Positions 55,340 to 64,000 of a stretch of DNA of 64,000 nt are shown piece by piece; positions within the stretch are counted from its first letter, which is position 1, and each line of letters begins with the position of its first letter. Below the pieces are notes generated by a model. It worked only from the letters and a program-made list of their open reading frames with translations. It ran no database searches and was not told where the DNA came from. A program made the translations under genes and the position numbers. Origin of the DNA: an uncultured Methylobacillus sp. (GTDB lineage Bacteria > Pseudomonadota > Gammaproteobacteria > Burkholderiales > Methylophilaceae); assembly GCA_946478865.1 (NCBI GenBank), contig CAMLDO010000001.1:1-64000 (forward strand), in the 5' to 3' direction.

Positions 55340-57223
55340 TTAGAGAGTGACCTGCGCTCCCAGTTCAACCACGCGGTTGGGCGGAAGCTTGAAGTAATAG
55401 GTAATGCTGTCTGCGTTGCGGAACATGCCAATGAACAGCTTTTGCCGCCAGTAGGCGATATCCGCGTCACGTCGCGCGAGCAGGGTTTCCTTGCCGATGA
55501 AGAAGGAGGTATCCATCACGTCGAGTGCCAAGCCCTTCTCGGCGCAGCGCTCCAGTTCCTTGGGCAGGTCCGGGTCGTCCTTGAAGCCGTACTGGATCTG
55601 CAAGCGATAGAAGTCGTGGGGCAATGCTTCCACAATGATGCGGTCGTCCGGATCGGTGTGCGGCACATCCGTGATCTTTACCGTCAGCAGCACAATCTGC
55701 TCATGCAGCACCTTGTTGTGCTTGAGATTGTGCAGCATCGCATGCGGCACGCCATAGGGATTCGGCGTCATGAAAATGGCCGTGCCCGGCACGCGAGTCG
55801 GCGGATGGGCGCCGATGGCATGGATGAAACTGTCCAGATCCATGGCATCGTCCTTGAGGCGCTTGTACAGCATCTCGCGGCCGCGCTTCCAGGTCAGCAT
55901 GAGAGTGAAGATCACGATGCCTACGAGAATCGGGAACCAGCCGCCGGCGGGAATCTTGAGGATGTTGGCACCGAAGAAGGCGAGATCGATGGTGAGGAAT
56001 ATCGCTGCGATCGCGATCGTGCGCGCCCAGCTCCATTTCCATACGCCATGGAACACCATCGCGGCGAGCAGGGTGGTGATGACCATGTCGCCCGTCACCG
56101 CGATGCCGTAAGCGGCGGCGAGGTTGGAGGAGGAGCCGAAGCCGATGACCAGGGCCATCACGGCCAGCATGAGCCCCCAGTTCACCCGCGGCAGGTAAAT
56201 CTGTCCGGCCTGGCTTTCCGACGTGTGCTTGATCTGCGTACGCGGCATGAAGCCGAGCTGCAGCGCCTGGCGGGACACCGAGAAGGTGCCGGAAATGACC
56301 GCCTGCGACGCGATCACTGTCGCCAGCGTTGCGAGCACGATCAGCGGGAACAATACCCATTCCGGGGCCAGCAGATAGAAAGGATTCTTGACGGCGGCAG
56401 GATCGTGCAGCAACAGCGCGCCCTGGCCGAAATAATTGAGTATCAGCGAAGGCAAGACCAGGCCGAACCACGCGAGGCGTATCGGTACGCGACCGAAGTG
56501 GCCCATGTCGGCATACAGCGTTTCGCCGCCGGTGACCGCCAGCACTACCGCGCCGAGCGCGACGAAGGCCATCCAGTGATTGTCAGTGAAGAAGTGCAGG
56601 GCGTAGACCGGGTTGACCGCTTGCAGCACGCCGGGGTCGTGCAGGATGTTCATGATGCCCAGCACGCCCAGCGTCGTGAACCAGGCCAGCATGATGGGTC
56701 CGAACAGCTTGCCGACCGTGGCCGTGCCGTGGCGTTGCACGGAAAACAGCACGAACAGCACGCTCAGTGTGATTGGAATGATCCAGGTATGCAGCTTGGG
56801 CGCGGCGACTTCGAGGCCTTCGACCGCCGAGAGCACGGAAATCGCCGGGGTGATCATGCCGTCCGCGAAAAACATGCAGGCGCCGATGATGCCGGCCAGG
56901 GTGATGAAACGCAGCTTGCGCCTGTCGTCGCCGGCCTGCTGGGTGGCGAGAGCGATCAAGGCCATGATGCCGCCTTCCCCTCGGTTATCGGCCCGCATCA
57001 CGAAAATCACGTATTTGACGGTGATCACCATGATGAGCGACCACAGAATCAATGACAGCACGCCCAGCACGTTTTCCGGCGTCACCGGCACCGGATGATG
57101 GCTCGCGAAAACTTCTTTCATCGTATACAGCGGGCTGGTGCCGATATCGCCGAAGATGACGCCGAGGGCGGCGAGAGCAAGTGCGGGAACTCCGGTTTTC
57201 TGAACGGACGAGGATGCCATCAA
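55340..57223 (-). CDS. kup: Low-affinity potassium transporter Kup
   Basis: Kup is a K+/H+ symporter of the KUP/HAK/KT family. The 627-residue protein begins with ALAALGVIFGDIGTSPLYTM (about residues 17-36), the family signature. It continues with GEGGIMALIALA and about twelve membrane helices to residue 450, then a cytosolic C-terminal domain of about 170 residues. Length is normal. It starts MMASSS; the second Met is an equally good start. Confidence 0.95.
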   Translation of the reverse strand: MMASSSVQKTGVPALALAALGVIFGDIGTSPLYTMKEVFASHHPVPVTPENVLGVLSLILWSLIMVITVKYVIFVMRADNRGEGGIMALIALATQQAGDDRRKLRFITLAGIIGACMFFADGMITPAISVLSAVEGLEVAAPKLHTWIIPITLSVLFVLFSVQRHGTATVGKLFGPIMLAWFTTLGVLGIMNILHDPGVLQAVNPVYALHFFTDNHWMAFVALGAVVLAVTGGETLYADMGHFGRVPIRLAWFGLVLPSLILNYFGQGALLLHDPAAVKNPFYLLAPEWVLFPLIVLATLATVIASQAVISGTFSVSRQALQLGFMPRTQIKHTSESQAGQIYLPRVNWGLMLAVMALVIGFGSSSNLAAAYGIAVTGDMVITTLLAAMVFHGVWKWSWARTIAIAAIFLTIDLAFFGANILKIPAGGWFPILVGIVIFTLMLTWKRGREMLYKRLKDDAMDLDSFIHAIGAHPPTRVPGTAIFMTPNPYGVPHAMLHNLKHNKVLHEQIVLLTVKITDVPHTDPDDRIIVEALPHDFYRLQIQYGFKDDPDLPKELERCAEKGLALDVMDTSFFIGKETLLARRDADIAYWRQKLFIGMFRNADSITYYFKLPPNRVVELGAQVTL

Positions 57224-57303
57224 TGGCCTTTTGAGCGATTAATTTTGCGTGATTTTACCGCTATTGGCGCAACGACGCAGGGCGGATATGCGGTCCAGGT
57301 AGA

Positions 57304-58587
57304 CTAATTGCGGACTATTTCCACCTTGACCTCGGCCTGGCCGTGGGCGAACGTCACGGTCAACGCCTCCTTCGGAGCGAGCTGGTTGCTGTCGCGCACG
57401 ATGCTGCCGTCGGCCTGCTGCACCAGGCTGTAACCACGTTCCAGCACCGAATTCGGGCTGAGATGGCGCAGATTCTGTTCGAGCCGCAGCAAGCGGTCGC
57501 GCTTTTGCTGCAGATCGCGCGTCTGGGCGGCAAGCAGTCGTTGCGGAAGCGGCTGGAAGCGCGCCTGGGCGCGGTCGGTGAGGCGCAGCAGCGCCGCGTT
57601 GAGGCGGGCCTGCAGATGCCCCAGTCGTTCCTGCTGCTGGCGTATCTTCTCGCCCGGGTGCACCAGGCGGCGCGCCAGATAATCTGTCTGCTGCATGCGC
57701 TGATAGAGCAGATGTTGCATCTGACGGCGCAGACGCAAGTGCAGCGCATTGGCCGATTGCAGCAGCGCCTGCCGGTCGGGTGTCACCAGTTCGGCCGCTG
57801 CGGTCGGCGTGGGTGCGCGGCGATCAGCGACGAAATCAGCAATCGTGAAGTCGGTTTCGTGCCCGACGCCGGAAATGACCGGGACCGGAGACTCCGCAAT
57901 CGCCCGTGCGACCACTTCCTCGTTGAACTGCCACAAGTCCTCGATGCTGCCCCCGCCACGACAGACGATAAGCACCTCACACTCGTCGCGTTCGCCCGCC
58001 GTGCGAATTGCCCGCGCAATGAGTTCTGCCGCGCCCTTGCCCTGCACGGGCGTGGGGTAGAGCACGACCGGAATGCCCGGCATGCGCCGGCGCAGCGTGG
58101 TCAGCACGTCGCGCAGCGCGGCGGCGTCGGGCGAGGTGATGATGCCGATCTGGCAGGGATGGGCAGGCAGCGGGCGTTTGCGTGCGAGGTCGAACAGGCC
58201 TTCCTTTTCGAGCTTGGCCTTGAGGCGCTCGAATGCCTCGAACAGCGTACCCAGACCGGCGCGCTGCAATGCTTCGATGGTGAGCTGGAAGTCGCCGCGC
58301 GCCTCGTACAGCGTCACCAGCGCGCGTGCTTCGACGTGATCGCCTTCGCGCGGTATCCAGTCGAGCGCGCTGTTGCGATTGCGGAACATCACGCAGCGCA
58401 CCTGGGCGCGTTCATCCTTGAGCGAGAAATACCAGTGGCCGGAGGCAGCGCGGGTCAGATTGGAGATTTCGCCCGCGACCCAGAACAGCGGAAAGCTGCG
58501 TTCCAGCGTCTCGCGCGCCATGCGATTGAGCGCGCTGACGCTGAGCACATTCGGGCGGCGGGATTCAAAAGCGAGTTCGGTAGTCAA
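57304..58587 (-). CDS. xseA: Exodeoxyribonuclease VII large subunit
   Basis: XseA is the catalytic subunit of the single-strand-specific exonuclease VII. The 427-residue protein has an OB-fold N-terminus with FPLFWVAGEISNLTRAASGH (about 34-53) and FSLKDERAQVRCVMF. The catalytic core has GIITSPDAAALRDVL, CRGGGSIEDLWQFNEE and SGVGHETDFTIADFVADRRA. A coiled-coil C-terminal part follows (about 290-400). The small subunit gene xseB is not adjacent. Confidence 0.95.
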   Translation of the reverse strand: MTTELAFESRRPNVLSVSALNRMARETLERSFPLFWVAGEISNLTRAASGHWYFSLKDERAQVRCVMFRNRNSALDWIPREGDHVEARALVTLYEARGDFQLTIEALQRAGLGTLFEAFERLKAKLEKEGLFDLARKRPLPAHPCQIGIITSPDAAALRDVLTTLRRRMPGIPVVLYPTPVQGKGAAELIARAIRTAGERDECEVLIVCRGGGSIEDLWQFNEEVVARAIAESPVPVISGVGHETDFTIADFVADRRAPTPTAAAELVTPDRQALLQSANALHLRLRRQMQHLLYQRMQQTDYLARRLVHPGEKIRQQQERLGHLQARLNAALLRLTDRAQARFQPLPQRLLAAQTRDLQQKRDRLLRLEQNLRHLSPNSVLERGYSLVQQADGSIVRDSNQLAPKEALTVTFAHGQAEVKVEIVRN

Positions 58588-58643
58588 AGAGGGCCCGGTC
58601 TTCCGTTACAATCATTGTTTTCATTATAAGCTGCGAGTCCTTC

Positions 58644-59141
58644 ATGCTTAACAGAATCCTCGGCGGTCGCGCCGGTTACCTGCTCGGTTTCATCGCGTCC
58701 TTCGGTCTGGTTGCCTTCGCCCTCTATATCCAGCAGAAACACAGCCTCGAACCCTGTCCGCTGTGCATTTCGCAGCGCATCGCCTACATGGCGCTCGGCG
58801 CGATCTTCCTGCTGGCTGCGCTGCACAACCCGGGACAACTGGGCCGCCGCGTCTACGGTTTCCTGCAATTCGCCGCAGCCGCGACCGGGGCCGGGATCGC
58901 TGCGCGTCATATCTGGATTCAGGCCAACCCGGACAAGGTGATGGTCGAATGCGGCGTGGGCTTCGATTACCTGTTCGAGAGCTTTCCGATGCAGAAAGCG
59001 CTGCAACTGGTCTTCAAGGGCACAGGGGAGTGCTCCAGCATCGATTGGACCTGGCTCGGCATGACCATTCCCCAACTCTCGCTGGTGGCGTTTGCCGCGT
59101 TCGCTGTATTTGCCGTCCTGCTCGCGTTTTTGAAGAAATGA
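58644..59141 (+). CDS. dsbB: Disulfide bond formation protein DsbB
   Basis: DsbB re-oxidises periplasmic DsbA with quinone. The 165-residue protein has four membrane helices. The first redox pair is CPLC in LEPCPLCISQRIAYMALGAI (about residues 36-39), and a periplasmic loop carries the second Cys pair (VECGVGF and TGECSSIDW). Length is normal. Its TGA overlaps an ATG that begins the repeated start region of cysM. Confidence 0.93.
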   Translation: MLNRILGGRAGYLLGFIASFGLVAFALYIQQKHSLEPCPLCISQRIAYMALGAIFLLAALHNPGQLGRRVYGFLQFAAAATGAGIAARHIWIQANPDKVMVECGVGFDYLFESFPMQKALQLVFKGTGECSSIDWTWLGMTIPQLSLVAFAAFAVFAVLLAFLKK

Positions 59142-59187
59142 GCTACAAGTCCCATGAGTTATAAAACCATATGAGTTATAAAACCAT
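59138..59187 (+). repeat. Duplicated cysM start region (17-base tandem repeat plus a degenerate third copy)
   Basis: The 17-base unit ATGAGTTATAAAACCAT is present twice in perfect tandem (59154-59170 and 59171-59187). A diverged copy, ATGAGCTACAAGTCCCAT, begins at 59138. Each copy starts with ATG encoding MSYK. The first two give short frames of 8 and 6 codons; the second ends in TGA overlapping the third ATG (ATATGA), which opens cysM. Confidence 0.9.
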
Positions 59188-60061
59188 AGACCAATTCGTC
59201 GGCAATACGCCCCTGGTGCGATTGCAGCGTATTCCCGGCGATACCAGCAACGTCATCCTCGCCAAGCTCGAAGGCAACAACCCGGCAGGCTCGGTGAAGG
59301 ATCGTCCGGCGCTGTCGATGATCGCCCACGCCGAAGCGCGCGGCACGATCAAGCCGGGTGATACGCTCATCGAAGCGACCAGCGGCAACACCGGCATCGC
59401 GTTGGCGATGGCCGCCGCGATCAAGGGTTACAAGATGATTTTGGTGATGCCGGACAACCAGAGCCTGGAGCGACGCCAGACGATGAAGGCCTTCGGCGCC
59501 GAACTCGTGCTGACCCCAAAAGCAGGCAGCATGGAGTTTGCGCGCGATACTGCGGACAAGATGCAGGCCGAAGGGCGTGGCGTGATCCTCAACCAGTTCG
59601 CCAATCCGGATAATCCCTTGGCGCATTACGAGGGCACAGGCCCGGAAATCTGGCGCGACACTGCGGGCAAAATCACCCATTTCGTCTCCAGCATGGGCAC
59701 CACCGGCACCATCATGGGCACCTCGCGCTACCTCAAGGAAATGAATCCGGCGATCCAGATCGTCGGCGTGCAGCCCAGGGACGGCGCGCAAATTCCCGGC
59801 ATCCGCAAGTGGCCCAAGGAATATCTGCCCGAAATCTGCGATTTCTCGCGCATCGACCGCATGATCGAGGTCGGCCAGCCGGAAGCCGAGGAAATGACGC
59901 GACGGCTCGCGCGCGAGGAAGGCATTTTCGCCGGGATTTCCTCCGGCGGCGCCATGTATGCGGCGCTGCAACTGGCGCAAGAAGTGGAGAACGCGGTGAT
60001 CGTATCCATCGTGTGCGACCGCGGCGACCGTTATCTCTCGACGGGAGTGTTCCCGGAATGA
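59171..60061 (+). CDS. cysM: Cysteine synthase B
   Basis: CysM makes cysteine from O-acetylserine and sulfide or thiosulfate. The 296-residue PLP enzyme has the Schiff-base Lys43 in GNNPAGSVKDRP, the substrate loop EATSGNTGIALAMAAAIKG and the phosphate loop SSMGTTGTIMGTSRYL. The DGAQIPGIRKWPKEYLP text separates CysM from CysK. The start is the third of three similar ATGs; the two upstream copies close after a few codons. It overlaps the next gene by 4 bases (ATGA). Confidence 0.95.
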   Translation: MSYKTIDQFVGNTPLVRLQRIPGDTSNVILAKLEGNNPAGSVKDRPALSMIAHAEARGTIKPGDTLIEATSGNTGIALAMAAAIKGYKMILVMPDNQSLERRQTMKAFGAELVLTPKAGSMEFARDTADKMQAEGRGVILNQFANPDNPLAHYEGTGPEIWRDTAGKITHFVSSMGTTGTIMGTSRYLKEMNPAIQIVGVQPRDGAQIPGIRKWPKEYLPEICDFSRIDRMIEVGQPEAEEMTRRLAREEGIFAGISSGGAMYAALQLAQEVENAVIVSIVCDRGDRYLSTGVFPE

Positions 60062-61803
60062 GCCGCGGCCGCTACATGCGGCTGTTCTTGTTCTGCCACC
60101 TCTGGCTCGCTCTTCCTGTGGGTGCCGTCGATCGCATCGACATCCAGATCGGACAAATTGATTATCCCGGCGCACAAGCCGAGCAGGTCAGCGGTTCGCT
60201 GGCGATGGATGGCCGCTGGCGCGGCGAGGCGACGCTGAAACGCGGAGACGCGGCGCAGTTGTCCAAGGAATTTGCATTGCCCCTCGTTGTGAGCAAGGGG
60301 GAGCTGCGCGGCCGCGCGGAGTTTTCCGGCGAGCAGCGCATGTTGAAGCAGCTACGTGGGGAGCTCTTCGTCAAGGATGTCGTGTTCAATGACGAGTCCG
60401 GGCTGCATGCGGGCGAAAAGATCGCCGCCAGACTTGCTGCGACAGCAGTACGCGAGGGCGAGCAGTGGCGCTGGTCGGGCAAGCTGGACGGAACCGACGG
60501 CGAAGTGTTCTGGCAGCCGCTCTATCTCGCCAAGGCGGATATTGGCTTCGAGGGACGCGGCCGGTATTCGGAAAAGACCCTGTCCGTTGAGCAAGGCACG
60601 CTTGCCATCGGCGGTGTCGGCACTGCGCAAGTGTCTGCCACGCTTTCCCGCCCCGACAATCGTCTCGAACATCTGGAAGCGAAGGCCGACCGTCTCGACA
60701 TGGCAGCGGCGTACGCCGACCTGCTCAAGCCTTTCCTCGAAAAAACCATGCTCGGCAATCTCGAAATGGCCGGGCAGGCCGATGTGCGCGTCAGTCTGCA
60801 TGAAAGCGCGCTCCAGTCTTTCAGCGTGGCTCTGCACGATTTCGATGTCGAGGATCGCAACGGCAAGTTTGCGCTATACAAGGTCAACGCGAACGTTCCC
60901 TGGTCGTTGAATGAAGCGACGCAGGCGAATCTGCGCTATGCCGGCGGGCACGTGCTCAAGATGAATCTGGGGGCGAGCGATCTGGCGGCTGTGCTCAACG
61001 GCTATTCGCTGACCTCGCCGGTGATGCGGCTGCCCATCCTGGATGGCACTCTGACGCTGACTGACGTGTCGGCGGCCTTTTTGCAGAAGCAATGGCACTG
61101 GCATCTGGGGGCGACGCTGACGCCGATCTCGATGGCCGATTTCAGCCATGCGGCTGGGTGGCCGGTGATGGAGGGCAAGCTTGCGGCGGGCATTCCGATG
61201 GTGACTTACACGAACGGCATGATGACGATGGACGGAGCGATGGGCATAGACGTTTTCGACGGCTCGATTACGGTGGACAAGCTGGCCATGCAGAACCCGC
61301 TGGGCATCGCGCCGCGTTTCGAGGCCGATATCCGCATGCGCAATCTCGACCTCGACCTGTTGACGCGCACGTTCTCTTTCGGCGCGATGACGGGGCGCCT
61401 CGACGGCGATGTCAAAAACATGGTGCTGTCGCGGTGGGAGCCCGTGCAGTTCGACGCCTCCTTCCGCAGCTCGCCGGGAAGCTACCCGAAGAAGATTTCG
61501 CAGCGCGCGGTGGAAAACATTTCCGCACTGGGCGGAGCAGGCGCGGCGGCGGCCATCCAGCGCAGCTTCCTGCGATTCTTTAAGGAATTCAATTACTCGA
61601 AGATCGGCCTGTCGTGCAAATTGCGCCAGGGCGTCTGCGAAATGGACGGCGTCGAGCCGGCCAAGGAAGGCTATGTGATCGTCAAGGGCAGCGGCGTGCC
61701 GGCGATTACGGTGCTGGGTTACAATCACCGCGTCGGTTGGGGCGAATTGCTGTCACGCATTCAGCGCGTTACCCAAGGCAACGCAAAACCGGTCATACAA
61801 TAA
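60058..61803 (+). CDS. YdbH-like AsmA-superfamily envelope protein
   Basis: The 581-residue protein has a hydrophobic N-terminus (MRLFLFCHLWLALPVGAV from about residue 7). A long beta-rich chain with alternating short strands follows, as in YdbH/AsmA-like lipid-bridge proteins. The C-terminal third has TVDKLAMQNPLGIAPRFEAD, GRLDGDVKNMVL and FFKEFNYSKIGLSCKLRQG, matching the YdbH C-terminal region. E. coli YdbH acts with YnbE in phospholipid movement to the outer membrane. The next two genes here resemble ynbE and ydbL, which is the main support. The substrate is inferred. Confidence 0.72.
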   Translation: MSRGRYMRLFLFCHLWLALPVGAVDRIDIQIGQIDYPGAQAEQVSGSLAMDGRWRGEATLKRGDAAQLSKEFALPLVVSKGELRGRAEFSGEQRMLKQLRGELFVKDVVFNDESGLHAGEKIAARLAATAVREGEQWRWSGKLDGTDGEVFWQPLYLAKADIGFEGRGRYSEKTLSVEQGTLAIGGVGTAQVSATLSRPDNRLEHLEAKADRLDMAAAYADLLKPFLEKTMLGNLEMAGQADVRVSLHESALQSFSVALHDFDVEDRNGKFALYKVNANVPWSLNEATQANLRYAGGHVLKMNLGASDLAAVLNGYSLTSPVMRLPILDGTLTLTDVSAAFLQKQWHWHLGATLTPISMADFSHAAGWPVMEGKLAAGIPMVTYTNGMMTMDGAMGIDVFDGSITVDKLAMQNPLGIAPRFEADIRMRNLDLDLLTRTFSFGAMTGRLDGDVKNMVLSRWEPVQFDASFRSSPGSYPKKISQRAVENISALGGAGAAAAIQRSFLRFFKEFNYSKIGLSCKLRQGVCEMDGVEPAKEGYVIVKGSGVPAITVLGYNHRVGWGELLSRIQRVTQGNAKPVIQ

Positions 61804-61813
61804 AGGAACCATC

Positions 61814-61996
61814 ATGAAACACTGGATTTGGCTGCTGCCGGCAGCGCTGATACTTCCGGCCTGCGTCACGATCAATATCTACTTCCCGGCGGCGGCGGCG
61901 GAGAAAGCCGCGGACAAGATCATCGACGAGGTCTGGCAGCTCAAGCAGGAGCAACAGAACCAGCAGCAACCTGCTGATGCTCCGGCGCAAAAATAA
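61814..61996 (+). CDS. YnbE-like small lipoprotein
   Basis: The 60-residue precursor has a signal peptide with lipobox LPAC (Cys17). The short mature chain starts VTINIYFPAAAAEKAADKII and ends with a Gln-rich tail. The strand just after the lipid anchor is where YnbE joins the end of the YdbH beta-structure. Direct sequence identity to E. coli YnbE is low, so the name rests on position, size and design. An aaaggaaccatc ribosome site precedes it. Confidence 0.65.
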   Translation: MKHWIWLLPAALILPACVTINIYFPAAAAEKAADKIIDEVWQLKQEQQNQQQPADAPAQK

Positions 61997-62006
61997 GGAG
62001 GTCACC

Positions 62007-62429
62007 ATGAAAAACCGACTGATTGCGATCACTTTTGTGCTGGCTTCCATGCTGGCGATGCCGACTGCGATGGGCGCAGCCGATCTGGAAATCAACACGC
62101 CCGCGATTGCCGCGATCCAGGGCAGCATGCAGGCGCGCCACGGGCAGCTGGCTCCCTACTATGCCAGCGGCGCGGTCGGCCTAACGCGTGACGGCCTGGT
62201 CGCCGTGCGCGACGCCAACGCGGTCCCGCTCAAGGACCGTCAGGGCGTGAACTCGCTGGTGGCGGCCGAAAACAAGGACCGCAACGCGCTCTACAAGGAA
62301 ATCGCCAACGCGAACGGGCACCCGGAATGGGAATCCGAAGTGCGCAACACCTTCGCCCAACGCTGGGTGCAAAAGGCACAGGGCGGCTGGTGGTATCAGG
62401 ACGCCAGCGGCGGCTGGGCCAAGAAGTAA
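62007..62429 (+). CDS. YdbL-like DUF1318 periplasmic protein
   Basis: The 140-residue protein has a signal peptide (about 1-24, ending MGAA). A helical domain contains the DUF1318 features GAVGLTRDGLVAVRDANAVP and ENKDRNALYKEIANANGHPE, with a C-terminal FAQRWVQKAQGGWWYQD. YdbL is the third partner in the ydbH-ynbE-ydbL operon of enterobacteria and is thought to modulate the YdbH-YnbE complex. The ATG at 62007 follows a strong aaggagg site. Confidence 0.78.
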   Translation: MKNRLIAITFVLASMLAMPTAMGAADLEINTPAIAAIQGSMQARHGQLAPYYASGAVGLTRDGLVAVRDANAVPLKDRQGVNSLVAAENKDRNALYKEIANANGHPEWESEVRNTFAQRWVQKAQGGWWYQDASGGWAKK

Positions 62430-62446
62430 CTCCTGAAAACAATACC

Positions 62447-62475
62447 GCGGCGCGCAAGAAATCGATGCGCGCCGC
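62447..62475. repeat. Perfect GC-rich inverted repeat before the exonuclease gene
   Basis: GCGGCGCGC and GCGCGCCGC form a nine-base perfect stem around an 11-base loop, 17 bases after the ydbL-like stop and 6-21 bases before the next possible ATGs. There is no T-run, so it may protect the mRNA end or limit ribosome access to the next gene. Confidence 0.55.
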
Positions 62476-62496
62476 CATCACATGGCACACCAAGGC

Positions 62497-63279
62497 ATGA
62501 CGCCCACACTCGTATTCGATATCGAAACCGTTCCCGACACCGACGGCTTGCGCAAGTTGCTCGACTTGCCGCCAGAAACCACGGCCGAGGATGTCGCGAA
62601 GATCGCTTTTCATCAGCGCCGTCAGAACGGCCAGTCCGAATTCCTGCCGCTGCATGTGCAGAAGGTGGTTGCGATTTCCTGCGTGCTGCGCGAGGGTGAC
62701 GATAACTTCAAGGTATGGTCGCTTGGCGCGCCGGGCGAAGACGAGGGTTCGCTGATCCAGCGCTTCTACGACGGTATCGAGAAGTACAAGCCCACGCTGG
62801 TGTCCTGGAACGGTGGCGGTTTTGATCTGCCAGTGCTGCATTACCGCGGCATGATCCACAACGTGGTCGCCTGCTGCTACTGGGACATGGGCGACGACGA
62901 CCGCGACTTCAAGTGGAACAACTACATCAGCCGCTACCATATGCGGCATACCGATCTCATGGACTTGCTCGCGCTGTACCAGGGGCGCGGCAATGCACCG
63001 CTGGATCAACTGGCGCAGCTGTGCGGTTTTCCGGGCAAGCTGGGCATGGACGGTTCCAAGGTGTGGGATGCCTATCAGGCCGGCGAGATCGAAGCGATCC
63101 GCAATTACTGCGAAACCGATGTTGTAAATACCTGGCTGGTCTACCTGCGCTTCCAGCAGATGCGCGGCACGCTCACGCGCGAAGCCTATCAGCGTGAGGT
63201 GGCGCTGGTACGCGAATCGCTAGGCGCGATTTCCGCCCCGCACTGGCAAGAATTCCTGGCCGCCTGGCCCGGCAACTGA
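62497..63279 (+). CDS. PolB-type 3'-5' exonuclease domain protein
   Basis: The 260-residue protein has the DnaQ/PolB exonuclease motifs: Exo I LVFDIETVPD (residues 4-13), Exo II LVSWNGGGFDLPVLHYR and Exo III YCETDVVNTWLVYL. All four acidic residues (D, E, D, D) are present. It matches the stand-alone predicted 3'-5' exonuclease related to the DNA polymerase B proofreading domain. I prefer the ATG at 62497, which has a caagg site; an in-frame ATG at 62482 sits next to the hairpin. Confidence 0.85.
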   Translation: MTPTLVFDIETVPDTDGLRKLLDLPPETTAEDVAKIAFHQRRQNGQSEFLPLHVQKVVAISCVLREGDDNFKVWSLGAPGEDEGSLIQRFYDGIEKYKPTLVSWNGGGFDLPVLHYRGMIHNVVACCYWDMGDDDRDFKWNNYISRYHMRHTDLMDLLALYQGRGNAPLDQLAQLCGFPGKLGMDGSKVWDAYQAGEIEAIRNYCETDVVNTWLVYLRFQQMRGTLTREAYQREVALVRESLGAISAPHWQEFLAAWPGN

Positions 63280-63335
63280 ATCCTTCGCAATCCCGCATCG
63301 GGTGAAATGCCCGATTGCGGTAAAATTGCGCCCCT

Positions 63336-64000
63336 ATGAATATCAACATCGCTCATATCGACTCCCTCGATCAGGAAGGCCGCGGCGTCGGCCGCATCGA
63401 GGGTAAGGTCATTTTTATCGACGGCGCGCTGCCCGGCGAAACCGTCACCTATCGCACCACGCGCAGCAAGGCCAGCTACGAAGTCGGCAAGCTGGACGAA
63501 ATCCTCAAGCCTTCGCCGATGCGTACCGATCCCAAGTGCCCGCATTTCGGCGTGTGCGGCGGCTGCGCGATGCAGCATATGGACGTGTCGGCGCAGGTCG
63601 CCGCCAAGCAGCGCATGCTGGAGGACGACCTGTGGCACATTGCCAAGGTCAAGCCGGAGTCCATGCTGCCGCCGATCTACGGCCCGGCCTGGGGCTACCG
63701 TCACAAGGCCCGTCTGCGCGCGCGCTTCGTGCCGATGAAGGGCCGCGTGCTGGTCGGCTTCAACGAGAAGGCGAGCAGCTACGTCGCGGTCATGGACGAA
63801 TGCCATGTGCTGCCGCCGCACATGTCGGCGCTCATCGTTCCGCTGCAGGAACTGCTGGCCAAGCTCACCATCAAGGACCGCATCCCGCAGATCGAGGTCG
63901 CCATCGGCGAGCACGTCACGGTGCTGGTGTTCCGCATCCTCGATCCACTGGCATCGGAAGACGAAGCGCCGATTCGCGAATTTGCCGACAAGCACAATGT
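63336..64000 (+). CDS. rlmD: 23S rRNA (uracil-1939-C5)-methyltransferase RlmD, 5' part
   Basis: RlmD methylates U1939 of 23S rRNA. The first 221 codons are visible. They contain a TRAM domain with [20 protein letters not shown] (about residues 8-27), and the Fe-S cluster cysteines Cys68, Cys74 and Cys77 in [15 protein letters not shown] later DECHVL Cys is the probable fourth ligand. The [13 protein letters not shown] motif follows. The SAM-binding C-terminal half lies beyond the window, so the catalytic residues cannot be checked. Confidence 0.92.
   Translation, partial: MNINIAHIDSLDQEGRGVGRIEGKVIFIDGALPGETVTYRTTRSKASYEVGKLDEILKPSPMRTDPKCPHFGVCGGCAMQHMDVSAQVAAKQRMLEDDLWHIAKVKPESMLPPIYGPAWGYRHKARLRARFVPMKGRVLVGFNEKASSYVAVMDECHVLPPHMSALIVPLQELLAKLTIKDRIPQIEVAIGEHVTVLVFRILDPLASEDEAPIREFADKHN

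Noticed and set aside
55313..57055. A 580-codon plus-strand open frame opposite kup
   Set aside because: The product is an unstructured, His/Arg/Gln-rich chain antisense to the complete kup gene; no family features.

Overview
The window is GC-rich, densely packed bacterial chromosome. Gene content and order point to a motile, freshwater-type betaproteobacterium: dapD-arsC(yffB)-dapE-prmB; yciB-yciI-bolA-ppiC; PHP-yciO-M50 protease-trpS-scpA-scpB-rluB; short FeoAB; Kup. A member of the Nitrosomonadales (for example a Gallionella or Sideroxydans relative) is my best guess, but this is inferred from context and not tested by phylogeny. No tRNA, rRNA, insertion sequence, integrase, prophage or CRISPR array was seen.

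Region 1 (1-9287) is the distal part of a flagellar rod/hook operon: the flgC end, flgD, E, F, G, H, I, J, then flgK and flgL. A near-consensus FliA (sigma-28) promoter overlaps the end of flgJ and would give flgKL a late-class start. Region 2 (9318-17881) is an unbroken run of nine genes matching the GDP-sugar route to CMP-legionaminic acid (legB, legC, a NeuD/PglD-type acetyltransferase in the legH position, legI, legG, ptmE, ptmF, legF, ptmA), joined by 1-4 base overlaps. Region 3 (17999-24573) holds the probable acceptor system. It contains a Maf-type (DUF115) flagellin glycosyltransferase, a TPR protein, a flagellin behind a textbook FliA promoter, an unknown flagellin-linked protein, FlbT, FlaF and a TPR plus Ig-like protein. 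FlbT/FlaF with this flagellin type is the arrangement best known from alphaproteobacteria, so this block is the most unusual part of the window.

Region 4 (24570-44622) is mostly housekeeping: serB, sucCD, a periplasmic ankyrin protein, nadE, glnB, a DUF486 protein, feoAB with a Fur-like palindrome, a secreted parvulin, bolA, yciI, yciB, a PHP phosphoesterase, yciO, an M50 protease, trpS, scpAB, rluB, a large CorA-like transporter and a PAS-GGDEF diguanylate cyclase. Region 5 (44710-50802) is the lysine/dap cluster, interrupted by a chemoreceptor without a sensor domain and a separate NIT-domain membrane protein behind a possible sigma-54 promoter. A 33-residue membrane miniprotein is encoded between dapE and prmB.

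Region 6 (51031-64000) has small envelope proteins (DUF4870, DUF3617), a TMTC-like membrane protein, an unknown membrane protein, an M48 lipoprotein protease, kup, xseA, dsbB, cysM (with a tandemly duplicated start region), a YdbH-YnbE-YdbL-like envelope operon, a 3'-5' exonuclease and the start of rlmD. Functionally, regions 1-3 form one production line for a glycosylated flagellar filament, and the MCP/NIT pair and the diguanylate cyclase are candidate controllers of its use.
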